Assembly: GCA_937966095.1 (NCBI GenBank)
Contig: CALCKF010000042.1
Coordinates: 47,193 to 111,192, forward strand
Direction of reading: 5' to 3'
Source: an uncultured Eubacterium sp.
Lineage (GTDB): Bacteria > Bacillota > Clostridia > Peptostreptococcales > Anaerovoracaceae
Length of the DNA: 64,000 nucleotides
The notes beneath the pieces are model-generated. The model was not told the origin of the DNA. It searched no databases and worked only from the letters and a program-made list of their open reading frames with translations. Position numbers and translations under genes: made by a program. Each line of letters starts with the position of its first letter. Positions within the stretch are counted from its first letter, which is position 1. Positions 1-9,344 of the stretch are shown here, one piece after another.

Positions 1-8
1 GGTTTGAA

Positions 9-545
9 ATGAACAAATATGCGGGAACACAGACGGAAAAGAATTTAATGGAAGCATTTGCAGGGGAATCACAGGCAAGAAATAAATATACATATTTTTC
101 TTCCGTTGCCAAAAAGGAAGGGTATGAGCAGATTGCTGCATTGTTCCTCAAGACTGCTGACAATGAAAAAGAGCATGCCAAATTATGGTTTAAGGAACTC
201 GAGGGTATAGGAGATACCATGCAGAATCTTCAGGCAGCGGCAGAAGGCGAAAATTATGAGTGGACTGATATGTATGACGGTTTTGCAAAAACAGCTGAAG
301 AAGAGGGCTTCCCTGAACTTGCAGCAAGATTTCGCCTTGTGGCTGCGATAGAAAAGCATCATGAGGAAAGATACAGAGCTCTCCTGAATAATATTGAAAT
401 GGCTGAAGTATTTGAAAAGAGTGAGGTCAAGATCTGGGAATGTCGTAACTGCGGACACATACTGGTAGGAACCTCTGCACCGGAGATATGTCCTACATGC
501 AGACATCCTAGAAGCTATTTCGAGATACATGCAGAGAATTACTAA
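9..545 (+). CDS. rbr: Rubrerythrin (copy 1)
   Basis: Non-heme iron peroxidase that reduces hydrogen peroxide with electrons from rubredoxin or NAD(P)H:rubredoxin oxidoreductase, a cytoplasmic oxidative-stress protein of anaerobes. The 178-residue protein has the usual two parts: an N-terminal four-helix ferritin-like di-iron domain ([14 protein letters not shown] near residue 18, the EKEH ligand motif near 53, EKHHEERY near 118) and a C-terminal rubredoxin-like Fe(Cys)4 domain (WECRNC and ICPTC). The start is the first ATG in the window and upstream DNA is missing, so its promoter and ribosome site cannot be judged. A strong terminator follows. A close paralogue lies at 37456-37992. Confidence 0.97.
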   Translation: MNKYAGTQTEKNLMEAFAGESQARNKYTYFSSVAKKEGYEQIAALFLKTADNEKEHAKLWFKELEGIGDTMQNLQAAAEGENYEWTDMYDGFAKTAEEEGFPELAARFRLVAAIEKHHEERYRALLNNIEMAEVFEKSEVKIWECRNCGHILVGTSAPEICPTCRHPRSYFEIHAENY

Positions 546-571
546 AAACAGAGATCATCAAAAACAGACTT

Positions 572-612
572 CCTCCCGTGATAAAAGCTTTCATGGGAGG
601 ATGTTTTTATTT
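572..612 (+). terminator. Rho-independent terminator after rubrerythrin 1
   Basis: CCTCCCGTGA pairs with TCATGGGAGG (one G-T wobble) around an 8-10 nt loop, followed by TGTTTTTATTTT. It lies 26 bases after the rubrerythrin stop. Confidence 0.85.
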
Positions 613-757
613 TACAGCCGTTAACGAGTCTTCAGAAATTTGTTATATATGTTAGCAAGATCATGTTTAATGCTGATTGTTTTCCGCCATGATATATAGT
701 AAACTTATAAAAGCGATTTCAATTTTATGAACCAGTAAAACCGGGACGGGCAGAAAT

Positions 758-2128
758 ATGGAAAACAGATTGGATAAACGATATGGACTGTTTACTGCTA
801 TAGCAATGGTGGCAGGTATAGTAATAGGCAGCGGAGTGTTTTTCAAGGCAGAGAAAATAATCAGCTGTACAGGCGGCAATATGCTTATAGGTATCATTGC
901 ATGGATAATAGGCGGATGCATAATGATAGTATGTGCCTATACCTTTGCCAGCATGGCTGCCAAATATGAAAAGGTAAACGGAATAGTTGATTACGCGGAG
1001 GAGATGCTGGGTAAAAAATACGGATATTATATAGGTTGGTTTCTTGCAACGATGTATTATCCTTCCATGACATCGGTTCTGGCATGGGTGTCGGCTAAGT
1101 ATTTCTGTGTTTTGATAGGATGGGATGTAACAGGAGGATCATGCATGGCGATAGCGGGATTTCTGTTGGTAGCCAGTTATTCTCTAAATGCTCTGTCTCC
1201 GGTGCTGGCCGGAAAATTCCAGGTGTCTGCTACTGTGATAAAACTCATACCGCTTGTTCTTATGGCGATCATCGGTACGATAAAAGGACTTCAGAACGGT
1301 GTAATGAAAGAAAATTTCACACAGGCAATAATACCTGCAGAAGAGCTTGGCGGTACAGGATCCGTAATGTTTACAGCCGTATGCGCCACAGCGTTTGCAT
1401 ATGAAGGATGGATAATAGCGACTTCGATAAATTCTGAACTCAGGGATGCCAAAAGGACACTGCCCAGGGCTCTGGTGATAGGAACATTTGTTGTTATGGC
1501 TACCTATGTAATATATTATATAGGCCTCTCGGGAGCGATCGAAAATTCAGTTATGATGAACAGCGGAGAAGACGGAGCGAGGATGGCATTCATAAAGGTC
1601 TTCTCTCCTGCAGGTGGTATTGCACTGTTTGTATTCGTCATAATATCATGTCTTGGGACTCTTAACGGCCTCATGCTGGCCAGTGTCAGAGGGCTGTACT
1701 CTCTGGGTATAAGAGGAGAAGGACCAAAGCCTGAGGTTTTCAGGCAGGTGGATCCTGTGATAAATATGCCTAACAATTCGGCTATAATTGGGGTGCTGCT
1801 GTGCAGTTTATGGCTGCTGTATTATTTTGGAGCCAATCTTGCCGGAGGATGGTTCGGCCCGTTTTGTTTTGACAGTTCAGAGCTGCCCATAATAACTGTC
1901 TATGCTTTTTATATACCTATTTTCCTTATGATAATGAAAAAGGAAAAGCAATGGGGAGCTCTACGGCGTTATATCATGCCTGCTGTATCTGTGATGGGCT
2001 GTATCTTTATGATAATAGCAGCGATAGTTTCCCACAGGATGTCGGCATTGTATTATATGATAATTTTTGCAGCAGTAATGCTTGCAGGTTTTTTAATCGG
2101 GAAGAGAAGAGATGAAGATGAAAGTTAA
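758..2128 (+). CDS. APC-family amino acid permease
   Basis: Integral-membrane amino acid/polyamine/organocation (APC) transporter, 456 residues with about 12 hydrophobic segments. The first helix carries the APC signature [10 protein letters not shown] (residues ~20-29), where the unwound G-S-G contacts the substrate backbone in this superfamily. Substrate cannot be read from the sequence. The ribosome site is weak (GGGACGGGCAG before the ATG). The last 17 bases overlap mtnA, so the two are translationally coupled, which hints at uptake of a compound related to methionine or nucleoside salvage; that link is inference from context only. Confidence 0.88.
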   Translation: MENRLDKRYGLFTAIAMVAGIVIGSGVFFKAEKIISCTGGNMLIGIIAWIIGGCIMIVCAYTFASMAAKYEKVNGIVDYAEEMLGKKYGYYIGWFLATMYYPSMTSVLAWVSAKYFCVLIGWDVTGGSCMAIAGFLLVASYSLNALSPVLAGKFQVSATVIKLIPLVLMAIIGTIKGLQNGVMKENFTQAIIPAEELGGTGSVMFTAVCATAFAYEGWIIATSINSELRDAKRTLPRALVIGTFVVMATYVIYYIGLSGAIENSVMMNSGEDGARMAFIKVFSPAGGIALFVFVIISCLGTLNGLMLASVRGLYSLGIRGEGPKPEVFRQVDPVINMPNNSAIIGVLLCSLWLLYYFGANLAGGWFGPFCFDSSELPIITVYAFYIPIFLMIMKKEKQWGALRRYIMPAVSVMGCIFMIIAAIVSHRMSALYYMIIFAAVMLAGFLIGKRRDEDES

Positions 2129-3203
2129 AAATAATGTAACGGATGATATGGGAAGTGTAAGGCTTCGTGATGACGGAAAGGCGGTAGTGATAATAGATCA
2201 GAGCCTTTTACCGGGCAGGAGTGTATATTTGGATATTGAAACACCTGATAAAATGTATGAAGCGATATTACATCTAAGGGTCAGAGGTGCCCCGGCTATA
2301 GGTATTTTTGCAGCTTATTGTATTGCTGTCATGGCAAACCGGTATTCAGACAATGAAATGACGGCAGATTCGTTTATCAGAAAGCTGAAAAATAATGGAG
2401 AATATTTGAAATCATCCAGACCCACAGCTGTAAACCTGGCATGGGCAGTGGACAGAGTTATAAAAGCGGGCGAGGATGTATTGTCTTTTGATAATGAAGC
2501 AGGTTCTGTAGACCGTATCATCCGGGAGATAAACAGAGAGGCAGAAGCAATACATAAAGAAGATATAAAAAAATGCATGGAGATCTCAAAGTACGGACTT
2601 TCTCTGGTAAAAGACGGAGACGGTATACTTACTCACTGTAATGCGGGGCCGCTGGCTACATCCAGATACGGAACTGCTCTTGGTCCGATAATCCTAGGTA
2701 AGGAAAAGGGCATGGAATTCAAAGTATTTGCCGATGAAACAAGGCCTCTTCTGCAGGGAGCGCGTCTGACGTCATATGAATTGAGCAAGGCAGGCGTGGA
2801 TGTCACCCTTATATGTGACAATATGGCATCAGCAGTGATGAAAAACGGATGGATACAGGCATGCTTCGTCGGATGTGACAGGATTGCGGCAAATGGTGAT
2901 ACAGCAAATAAAATCGGCACTTCCGCAGTTGCGATACTGGCATCATATTATGATATCCCGTTTTATGTGCTGGGACCGACTTCCACCATAGATCACAATT
3001 GTATGACCGGCGATGATATTCCGATAGAGCTTAGATCACCTGATGAAATAAAAACGAAGTTTTACTGTCAGCAGATCGCCCCTGAAGAAGTAAAATGCTA
3101 TAATCCCGCATTTGATGTAACGGATCACAGTCTTATCACAGCGATAGTGACCGAAAAAGGCATATGCAGACCGCCGTTTGATGAAAATCTTAAAGCACTT
3201 TAA
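2112..3203 (+). CDS. mtnA: S-methyl-5-thioribose-1-phosphate isomerase (MtnA) family
   Basis: Aldose-ketose isomerase of the eIF2B-like fold that converts 5-methylthioribose-1-P to methylthioribulose-1-P in methionine salvage; related enzymes act on 5-deoxyribose-1-P in the dihydroxyacetone-phosphate shunt. The 363-residue protein has VRGAPAIG near residue 57, the catalytic Cys176 in [11 protein letters not shown], and the catalytic Asp256 in [10 protein letters not shown] followed by NKIGT. No other salvage gene (mtnK, mtnB, mtnD, mtnN) is nearby. An alternative ATG is six bases downstream. It overlaps the permease gene and converges on ylmC. Confidence 0.9.
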   Translation: MKMKVKNNVTDDMGSVRLRDDGKAVVIIDQSLLPGRSVYLDIETPDKMYEAILHLRVRGAPAIGIFAAYCIAVMANRYSDNEMTADSFIRKLKNNGEYLKSSRPTAVNLAWAVDRVIKAGEDVLSFDNEAGSVDRIIREINREAEAIHKEDIKKCMEISKYGLSLVKDGDGILTHCNAGPLATSRYGTALGPIILGKEKGMEFKVFADETRPLLQGARLTSYELSKAGVDVTLICDNMASAVMKNGWIQACFVGCDRIAANGDTANKIGTSAVAILASYYDIPFYVLGPTSTIDHNCMTGDDIPIELRSPDEIKTKFYCQQIAPEEVKCYNPAFDVTDHSLITAIVTEKGICRPPFDENLKAL

Positions 3204-3210
3204 TAGATGT

Positions 3211-3456
3211 TTATACAGGAGATGACTGGAAGATTATCATATCTTCTCCTATTATAACTATGCTGTTCCATGGCAGCTCACAAATGCCTCCTGAATTCCT
3301 TTTGAAAAATCCAGTGTTTTCCAGCGATGGAACAAGCACCGATTTTATTTTTCCGGTTTTTCTGTCAAAGATCATATCAGCGTCCCAAAGCTGACCATAG
3401 CTGCATCCAGTGGACAGATCAACTATTTCTTTGTTTCCGATTTCACTTAACCGCAT
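3211..3456 (-). CDS. ylmC: YlmC/YmxH-family sporulation protein (PRC-barrel)
   Basis: Small 81-residue protein of the YlmC/YmxH family, widespread in spore formers, built on a PRC-barrel-like beta fold (MRLSEIGNKEIVDL at the start, GQLWDADMIFD, LPWNSIVIIGED near the end). Its exact role is unknown; expression in sporulation is known for relatives. The start is set by TAAGGAG seven bases upstream of the ATG; a longer upstream reading frame is hydrophobic noise. It is divergent from the ClpP-like gene with a 54-bp shared promoter region, and converges with mtnA with only seven bases between the stops. Confidence 0.85.
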   Translation of the reverse strand: MRLSEIGNKEIVDLSTGCSYGQLWDADMIFDRKTGKIKSVLVPSLENTGFFKRNSGGICELPWNSIVIIGEDMIIFQSSPV

Positions 3457-3510
3457 AACATACTCCTTAAATACTAATAATATTAATGATATTAAGCAGA
3501 TGAGGAGAAT

Positions 3511-4212
3511 ATGAAGGTGAAAGATAAAGAAAATGAAAAAAAGAGCGCACAGCAGGAGGATACAACCAGAGATCTGATAAAGGAACTGGGGATACTTACG
3601 ACAGGTCCTGATTTTGAAAGCGATATACAGTATATCAACATAATCGGCAGTGTTGAAGGTCATACTGTGCTTCCGGCCGATAATAAAGCAACTAAATATG
3701 AGCATCTTATACCTCAGCTCATAGCTGTTGAAGAAAATCCAAAGCTTAAGGGCATGCTTGTGATTCTGAACACTGTGGGAGGTGATGTGGAAGCAGGCCT
3801 GGCATTGGCGGAAATGATATCCACTCTGTCAAAGCCCACAGTATCACTTGTTCTAGGCGGCGGTCACAGTATAGGGATACCTCTGGCTGTTGCTACAGAT
3901 TATTCATTTATAGCTAAAACGGCTACCATGACACTTCATCCCATAAGGACGACAGGCATAGTGATAACATCGGAAACGACCTTTGATTATATGCGAAAGA
4001 CTCAGGAGAGAGTTATAGATTTTATTGAGGAACATTCAGGGGCGGGACGCGAAGAAATATTGAGACTGATAAACTGCAACGACAATATGTCTAACGATGT
4101 AGGAACTATACTTTTCGGCCGTGAAGCGGTGGATGCAGGTATAATAGATCAGGTGGGCGGAGTGTCTGATGCCATAAAAGAATTAAGAAGAAGGATAGAA
4201 AAAAATAATTGA
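3511..4212 (+). CDS. tepA: ClpP-like serine protease of the TepA (YmfB) family
   Basis: 233-residue member of the crotonase/ClpP fold known in Bacillus as TepA (translocation-enhancing protein, also YmfB). The catalytic Ser120 sits in GGGHSIG and the His143 in TLHPIRTTG, with NTVGGDVEAGLALAE before them, matching the ClpP layout. The charged N-terminus has no signal peptide. In Bacilli and Clostridia relatives lie beside ftsK/spoIIIE and sporulation genes; here the neighbour is divergent ylmC. It probably degrades short peptides or signal-peptide remnants, but the substrate is uncertain. Confidence 0.82.
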   Translation: MKVKDKENEKKSAQQEDTTRDLIKELGILTTGPDFESDIQYINIIGSVEGHTVLPADNKATKYEHLIPQLIAVEENPKLKGMLVILNTVGGDVEAGLALAEMISTLSKPTVSLVLGGGHSIGIPLAVATDYSFIAKTATMTLHPIRTTGIVITSETTFDYMRKTQERVIDFIEEHSGAGREEILRLINCNDNMSNDVGTILFGREAVDAGIIDQVGGVSDAIKELRRRIEKNN

Positions 4213-4283
4213 CAATATTTTCCATATAAGTTACTATGTATAAAAGTAAAAATATTCCATTAATTGCTGGGGGTGGAAATCAT

Positions 4284-5438
4284 ATGGGAAATATATCGAT
4301 TCTTGTTATAACAGATGACAGAGAATACGGAAGGGCTCTCGGGTACGCTCTAATTCATCTTTGCAGTCAGATCTTTGTCAGGATAATGGGAAAGGATGAA
4401 TTTTTTGATTGCAGAATGAGCTGCAGGGACAGATATATGATACCTGATTCTGAGTCTGTCGATATAATAATGTGGGACGGAGAAGAAGCCGAGACAGCAT
4501 TCGGAGGGAGGATAGTGCTACTTTCGGAAAAACAGTCGATGGCAGCAAAGGATGCTGATGAAGGAAAGTACTGCATATATAAATACAGTCAGGTACAGGC
4601 TATGATAGCAGATATTTTCGAGATATATACTCTTCTAACAGGAAATCATATAGCTAATATAAACAGAAACAGAACAGAGATATTTTCTTTTGTGTCCTGT
4701 GGAGGAGGCACGGGATGCACCACATTATCCATGTCAGTGGCGCAGGAACTGTGCCGCTTCTGCGGTAAACGCGTGATGTACCTGTCATTTGAGGAATTTG
4801 AATCCACAGGTGATTTCATAGATTGTCCGGCAAATATTAAAGGAGCCGGTACGTATCTGTACCATCTTTTCAAGCCGGATCGTCTTAAGAAGATAGGATC
4901 ACGTGACGGAGAAAATACCGGCCCTGTGATAGATAGCCATATAGTGAGATCAGGATTCGGAATGGAGACTTTTGCTCCTTGCCGAGGCAGGAATCCTCTG
5001 AAAGAGCTGACGGCTGATGAGCTGGGGGTGTTCATATCATCTCTCACAGATTGCGGAAGGTATGATGTGATAATAATGGATATAGGCAGCAGCACATCTG
5101 CAGCGGATCTGGCATGTATGGAAATATCGGAGAAGATATGCTTTGTAACAGTGCCGGAACATACAGGAGTCAGAGAAGATATGTATATTCATAATCTGAT
5201 ATGCAGATGCGGTGAAAATATAGTTGAAAAAATGGTCAAGGCTGAGAATATGAGCGACGATAGAAGGAAAGAAAAGGATGAAAAAGGCCTGTTCATGCCG
5301 GAGGATATAGTAAGGATCAGCAGGAGCAGCATATTTCTTCAGGGCGGCGAAACAAAAAAGATATTTCTTGACGGTGAATACGGAAACTGCATCAAGGTGC
5401 TTACTGAAAGGCTGACGGAGTCTGGACAAGATATTTGA
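4284..5438 (+). CDS. MinD/TadZ-like ParA-fold protein with degenerate Walker A
   Basis: 384-residue protein with an N-terminal receiver-like alpha/beta region (residues 1-120: ISILVITDD, then VDIIMWDG) and a C-terminal ParA/MinD-fold domain (from ~132), the CpaE/TadZ layout. The deviant Walker A, normally KGGxGKTT, reads GGGTGCTT at 140-147: the phosphate-binding Lys is Cys145 and the signature Lys is Gly140. The Walker A'-like strand is YDVIIMDIGSS. No Flp/Tad pilus genes are nearby. The ATG at 4284 has GGGGGTGG upstream; an earlier in-frame ATG at 4236 lacks a ribosome site. It probably acts as a localisation scaffold rather than an ATPase; function is inferred. Confidence 0.65.
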   Translation: MGNISILVITDDREYGRALGYALIHLCSQIFVRIMGKDEFFDCRMSCRDRYMIPDSESVDIIMWDGEEAETAFGGRIVLLSEKQSMAAKDADEGKYCIYKYSQVQAMIADIFEIYTLLTGNHIANINRNRTEIFSFVSCGGGTGCTTLSMSVAQELCRFCGKRVMYLSFEEFESTGDFIDCPANIKGAGTYLYHLFKPDRLKKIGSRDGENTGPVIDSHIVRSGFGMETFAPCRGRNPLKELTADELGVFISSLTDCGRYDVIIMDIGSSTSAADLACMEISEKICFVTVPEHTGVREDMYIHNLICRCGENIVEKMVKAENMSDDRRKEKDEKGLFMPEDIVRISRSSIFLQGGETKKIFLDGEYGNCIKVLTERLTESGQDI

Positions 5439-5458
5439 TAAGATATGTATGATTATGC

Positions 5459-5487
5459 TTGACAAAAATGAAATAGGAGAATAGTAT
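5459..5487 (+). promoter_or_regulatory. Likely sigma-A promoter of the riboflavin operon
   Basis: TTGACA at 5459-5464, a 17-base spacer, then TAGTAT at 5482-5487 (a second TATAAT overlaps at 5487-5492). It ends about 20 bases before the FMN riboswitch, so the transcript would begin just ahead of the aptamer. Confidence 0.6.
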
Positions 5488-5507
5488 ATAATATATAAGT
5501 GAATATT

Positions 5508-5641
5508 GATCTTCAGGGCAGGGTGAAATTCCCGATCGGCGGTATAGTCCGCGAGTGTGAGAACACAGGACTTGGCATGTGTCCAAGTCAGGATTTGGTG
5601 AGATTCCAAAACCGACAGTATAGTCTGGATGGAAGAAGATT
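5508..5641 (+). promoter_or_regulatory. FMN riboswitch (RFN element)
   Basis: All conserved blocks of the RFN aptamer are visible in order: ATCTTCAGGGCAGGGTG AAATTCCC at the 5' side, CCGATCGGCGGTATAGTCCGCGAG, the variable arm, GGATTTGGTGAGATTCCAAAACCGACAGT, and GGATGGAAGAAGAT closing helix P1 with ATCTTC. Binding of FMN should favour transcription termination at the hairpins between here and ribD, shutting off the riboflavin biosynthesis genes downstream. Confidence 0.96.
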
Positions 5642-5678
5642 TTAAAACGCATCACTGCGTATATTTTGAGACCATCAG

Positions 5679-5717
5679 CTCTGAAACCTCTTTAAGTTGT
5701 TTCAGAGTTTTTATTTT
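5679..5717 (+). terminator. Terminator 1 of the FMN riboswitch expression platform
   Basis: CTCTGAAAC pairs with GTTTCAGAG around an 11-nt loop and is followed by TTTTTATTTT. It begins 38 bases after the aptamer, the usual place for the FMN-controlled terminator. Confidence 0.85.
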
Positions 5718-5776
5718 GAAAGCTTTTTATCTTTTGGTGGCAGAATATCGCAAAGACTGATGTTGGTTTAATACAG

Positions 5777-5808
5777 GCTCTGAAGAATAATTTTTCAGAG
5801 CTTTTTAT
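5777..5808 (+). terminator. Second, tandem terminator before ribD
   Basis: GCTCTGAA pairs with TTCAGAGC around a 9-nt loop, followed by TTTTTATATTT. It shares the CTCTGAA stem core with terminator 1 about 100 bases upstream, so transcripts reaching ribD must pass two similar hairpins. Confidence 0.75.
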
Positions 5809-5832
5809 ATTTGACCGGAGGTAGTATATAAA

Positions 5833-6933
5833 ATGGCGGGAGAAAAGTATATGCGTCTGGCGCTGGAGCTTGCCGAAAAAGGGTGCGGACATGTGAGCCC
5901 AAATCCGATGGTAGGTGCGGTCATAGTCAAAGACGGCAGGATAATAGGCAGTGGATATCATAGAAGGTACGGCGACCTTCATGCCGAAAGGGAGGCATTA
6001 AAGGCATGCAGCGAATCTCCGGATGGTGCAGATATGTATGTGACACTTGAACCGTGCTGTCATCACGGGCATCAGCCGCCCTGTACTGAAGCGATAATAG
6101 ATGCCGGGATAAAGCGTGTAGTGATTGGATCTTCCGATCCAAATCCTCTTGTGGCAGGCAAAGGTGTACGTATATTGAAAGATCATGGCATTTATGTAAC
6201 GGAAGGATTCATGAAGGATGAATGTGACGATATAAACAAGGTGTTTTTTCATTATATAACGACAGGAAGGCCTTATGTTGTAATGAAGTACGCAATGACT
6301 ATGGATGGAAAGATAGCTGCATTTACGGGAAAATCAAAATGGATAACTGCGGAAACGGCCAGAAAGCGTGTGCATGAGGACAGGAACCGGTATTCAGCTA
6401 TAATGACAGGGTTAGGAACGGTGATGAGGGATGATCCGCTGCTCAACTGCAGAATGGAAGGCGGAAAAGATCCTGTGAGAGTCATATGTGATACCGATCT
6501 GAGGATACCAACGACATCACAGATAGTAAGAACCGCCGGAAGATACCGTACAGTTATAGCCACAGCATCAGATGACGGTTACAGGACTGCGGAACTTGAA
6601 AAGGCGGGATGTGAGATATTGCATGTGGGCCGCAAGGACGGACATACGAATCTGTCAGAGCTGACAGAAAAGCTGGGACGTATGAAGATAGACAGCGTGC
6701 TCCTTGAAGGAGGAGGAACGCTGAACTGGTCGGCACTGCGTGCCGGGATAGTCAATAAGGTGCAGGCATACGTGGCTCCGAAAATTTTAGGAGGAAAAGA
6801 TGCACCTTCTCCAGTGGGAGGAGAAGGCGCAGCATCACCGGATGCCGGTGTAATGCTTTCGAAGCCGAAGATCACAGTACTGGGTGATGATATCCTGCTG
6901 GAAAGTGAGGTGACAAGATGTTTACCGGAATAA
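5833..6933 (+). CDS. ribD: Bifunctional riboflavin deaminase/reductase RibD
   Basis: Catalyses deamination and then side-chain reduction of the pyrimidine intermediate in riboflavin biosynthesis. The N-terminal CDA-fold deaminase (residues ~1-145) shows the zinc-site motifs HAEREAL and EPCCHHGHQPPC; the C-terminal DHFR-like reductase (~147-366) starts at RPYVVMKYAMTMDGK and has the conserved LLEGGGTLN near its end. Length 366 is normal. GGAGG lies upstream of the ATG. It is first of four rib genes under the FMN riboswitch, and its last 16 bases overlap ribE. Confidence 0.97.
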   Translation: MAGEKYMRLALELAEKGCGHVSPNPMVGAVIVKDGRIIGSGYHRRYGDLHAEREALKACSESPDGADMYVTLEPCCHHGHQPPCTEAIIDAGIKRVVIGSSDPNPLVAGKGVRILKDHGIYVTEGFMKDECDDINKVFFHYITTGRPYVVMKYAMTMDGKIAAFTGKSKWITAETARKRVHEDRNRYSAIMTGLGTVMRDDPLLNCRMEGGKDPVRVICDTDLRIPTTSQIVRTAGRYRTVIATASDDGYRTAELEKAGCEILHVGRKDGHTNLSELTEKLGRMKIDSVLLEGGGTLNWSALRAGIVNKVQAYVAPKILGGKDAPSPVGGEGAASPDAGVMLSKPKITVLGDDILLESEVTRCLPE

Positions 6934-7556
6934 TAGAGGAGACCGGAAGGATAAAAAATATTAAAAAAGGCGCAGCATCAGCGGTACTTGAGATACAGGC
7001 CTCAAAGGTGCTGGAGGATGTGAGGCTTGGAGACAGCATAGCTGTGAATGGAGTGTGCCTGACGGTAACCGGATTTTCATCCTCGGAATTCAGTGCCGAT
7101 GTTATGCACGAAACATTGAACAGGTCTTCTCTGGGGACTCTCAAGACCGGAAGCGCCGTTAATCTGGAGAGAGCCATGAAGGCAGACGGCAGATTCGGCG
7201 GGCACATCGTATCAGGACATATAGATGGAACAGGAGTTATAACTGACATAAAAAGAGATGACAATGCGGTGTGGTACACGATAGATGCACCGGAAGAGAT
7301 AATGCGCTATGTGGTGGAAAAGGGATCGGTGGCCATAGACGGAATAAGTCTGACGGTAGCGGAGATATCACCTGCATATTTCAAGGTGTCGGTGATACCT
7401 CATACTGCTGGAAACACTACGCTTTCCATGAAACGTCAGGGGGAGCGTGTCAATATAGAAAACGATATAATCGGAAAATATGTGGAAAAACTCATGACAC
7501 CGGACAGCAGATCCGGAGGTATAACCGAAGAATTTTTGATAAAGAACGGATTCTGA
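6918..7556 (+). CDS. ribE: Riboflavin synthase alpha subunit
   Basis: Joins two lumazine molecules to give riboflavin. The 212-residue protein has the two internal repeats of the lumazine-binding fold: MFTGIIEETG with AVNGVCLTV in the first half, and FGGHIVSGHIDGTG with AIDGISLTV in the second. Its start overlaps ribD by 16 bases with GAGGTG as ribosome site, so translation is coupled. Confidence 0.97.
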   Translation: MFTGIIEETGRIKNIKKGAASAVLEIQASKVLEDVRLGDSIAVNGVCLTVTGFSSSEFSADVMHETLNRSSLGTLKTGSAVNLERAMKADGRFGGHIVSGHIDGTGVITDIKRDDNAVWYTIDAPEEIMRYVVEKGSVAIDGISLTVAEISPAYFKVSVIPHTAGNTTLSMKRQGERVNIENDIIGKYVEKLMTPDSRSGGITEEFLIKNGF

Positions 7557-7578
7557 TAATACAAGGAGGTAGGTTTAT

Positions 7579-8778
7579 ATGAACAGATTCAGTACTATAG
7601 AGGAAGCACTCGAAGATCTTAGGAAAGGCAGGATAATCCTCTGCACCGATGATCCTGACAGAGAAAATGAGGGAGACATGATATGTGCGGCGGAATTTGC
7701 CACTACAGAAAATGTGAATCTCATGGCCAGCGTAGCTAAAGGGCTGATATGCATGCCGATGAGTGAGGAATTCTGCAGAAAGCTGCAGATACCGCAGATG
7801 GTCAGTGAGAATACCGACAATCATGAAACGGCATTCACCGTATCCATAGATCATGTAAGCACCACTACCGGGATTTCGGCAGAGGAACGCGGCATCACAG
7901 CAAGAGCCTGTGTAGATGATAATGCGAAGCCGCAGGATTTCAGACGTCCGGGACATATGTTTCCTCTCAAAGCCAAGAAAAACGGTGTTCTTGAGAGAAA
8001 CGGACACACAGAAGCTACTGTGGATCTTCTCCGTATGGCAGGCTTAAAGGAGTGTGGTCTGTGCTGTGAGATCATGAAGGATGACGGCACGATGATGAGA
8101 AAGACGGAGCTGTTTGAGCTGGCAGAGAAATATGACATGAAGTTCATATCCATAAAGATGCTTCAGGATCACCGCAAGAAATTCGAGAAGCTGGTGGAAT
8201 GTGAAGCGGTGGTGAAGATGCCGACGAAGTACGGTAATTTTACAGCTCACGGATATGTGAACAAGCTGAACGGAGAACATCATGTGGCTCTTGTCAAGGG
8301 AGAGATAGGAGACGGCAAAAATCTTCTCTGCCGTGTCCATTCGGAATGCCTGACAGGGGATGCATTCGGTTCGCTGAGATGTGACTGCGGAGATCAGCTG
8401 GCATCTGCCATGAGACAGGTAGAAAAGGAAGGAAGAGGTATCGTCCTCTATATGAGGCAGGAAGGAAGAGGTATAGGTCTTATCAATAAGCTGAAGGCAT
8501 ATGAGCTTCAGGATAAGGGAATGGATACACTCGATGCCAATCTGGCTCTTGGATTCCCGGCTGATTTACGGGAATACTTCATAGGGGCACAGATATTAAA
8601 GGATCTTGGTGCGAAGGAGCTGAGACTTCTGACCAATAATCCGGATAAGGTATATCAGCTGTCGGACTACGGTATGGAGATCGTGGAACGTGTGCCTATA
8701 CAGATGGAGGCAACCGAGTGCGATATACGTTATCTGAAGACGAAGCAGGAAAGAATGGGACATATCCTTAATTATTAA
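7579..8778 (+). CDS. ribBA: Bifunctional DHBP synthase / GTP cyclohydrolase II
   Basis: Supplies both precursors of riboflavin: 3,4-dihydroxy-2-butanone 4-phosphate from ribulose-5-P (N-terminal ~200 residues, [10 protein letters not shown] acid motif near 24, HTEATVDL) and the diaminopyrimidine from GTP (C-terminal ~200 residues, zinc ligands in [15 protein letters not shown], then RQEGRGIGL and the NNPDK motif). At 399 residues it is the normal two-domain form. AAGGAGG precedes the ATG. Third gene of the riboswitch-controlled operon. Confidence 0.97.
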   Translation: MNRFSTIEEALEDLRKGRIILCTDDPDRENEGDMICAAEFATTENVNLMASVAKGLICMPMSEEFCRKLQIPQMVSENTDNHETAFTVSIDHVSTTTGISAEERGITARACVDDNAKPQDFRRPGHMFPLKAKKNGVLERNGHTEATVDLLRMAGLKECGLCCEIMKDDGTMMRKTELFELAEKYDMKFISIKMLQDHRKKFEKLVECEAVVKMPTKYGNFTAHGYVNKLNGEHHVALVKGEIGDGKNLLCRVHSECLTGDAFGSLRCDCGDQLASAMRQVEKEGRGIVLYMRQEGRGIGLINKLKAYELQDKGMDTLDANLALGFPADLREYFIGAQILKDLGAKELRLLTNNPDKVYQLSDYGMEIVERVPIQMEATECDIRYLKTKQERMGHILNY

Positions 8779-8806
8779 ATGATCAAAAGATACGGGAGGT
8801 ATAGCA

Positions 8807-9271
8807 ATGAAAGTATATGAGGGAAAACTGGTATCAAAGAAGATAAGAGTAGGGATCGTTGCAGCGCGTTTCAACGAGTTCATCACATCAAAGCTGCTGT
8901 CGGGAGCTCTCGACACGCTGAAGCGTCATGACGTGGCCGACGACGATATCGACATAGCATGGGTTCCGGGCGCATTTGAGATCCCGCTGGCGGCGTCAAA
9001 GATGGCAGGAAGCGGAAGATACGATGCTGTTATATGCCTTGGAGCGGTGATACGTGGAAGCACTACACATTATGATTATGTATGCAATGAGGTGTCAAAA
9101 GGGATAGCTCAGGTATCCCTTGCCAGCGGTATCCCTGTGATGTTCGGTGTCCTTACTACAGAAAATATTGAGCAGGCAATCGAGCGTGCAGGCACCAAGG
9201 CCGGAAACAAGGGTTCAGACTGTGCAGAAGGTGCTATAGAAATGGTGAACCTGTTCAGAGAGATGGAATAG
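8807..9271 (+). CDS. ribH: 6,7-dimethyl-8-ribityllumazine synthase
   Basis: Condenses the RibBA and RibD products to lumazine, forming an icosahedral or pentameric shell in this family. The 154-residue sequence carries ARFNEFIT near residue 20, [10 protein letters not shown] near 50, the [14 protein letters not shown] loop with catalytic His near 90, and [17 protein letters not shown] lies ahead of the ATG. It is the last gene of the rib operon and is followed by a strong terminator. Confidence 0.97.
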   Translation: MKVYEGKLVSKKIRVGIVAARFNEFITSKLLSGALDTLKRHDVADDDIDIAWVPGAFEIPLAASKMAGSGRYDAVICLGAVIRGSTTHYDYVCNEVSKGIAQVSLASGIPVMFGVLTTENIEQAIERAGTKAGNKGSDCAEGAIEMVNLFREME

Positions 9272-9295
9272 GCATACTGTATATGCAAGGTAAAA

Positions 9296-9334
9296 GAGAC
9301 TGTATCGGTGTAAAAGCCGATACGGTCTTTTTAT
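9296..9334 (+). terminator. Terminator of the rib operon
   Basis: AGACTGTATCGG pairs with CCGATACGGTCT around a short GTAAAAG-type loop and is followed by TTTTTATTA. Confidence 0.9.
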
Positions 9335-9344
9335 TATGTAGCTT

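Noticed and set aside
3457..3705. N-terminal extension of YlmC
   Set aside because: The extra residues form an untypical hydrophobic run overlapping the divergent protease gene, whereas ATG 3456 has a strong ribosome site and gives the family length.
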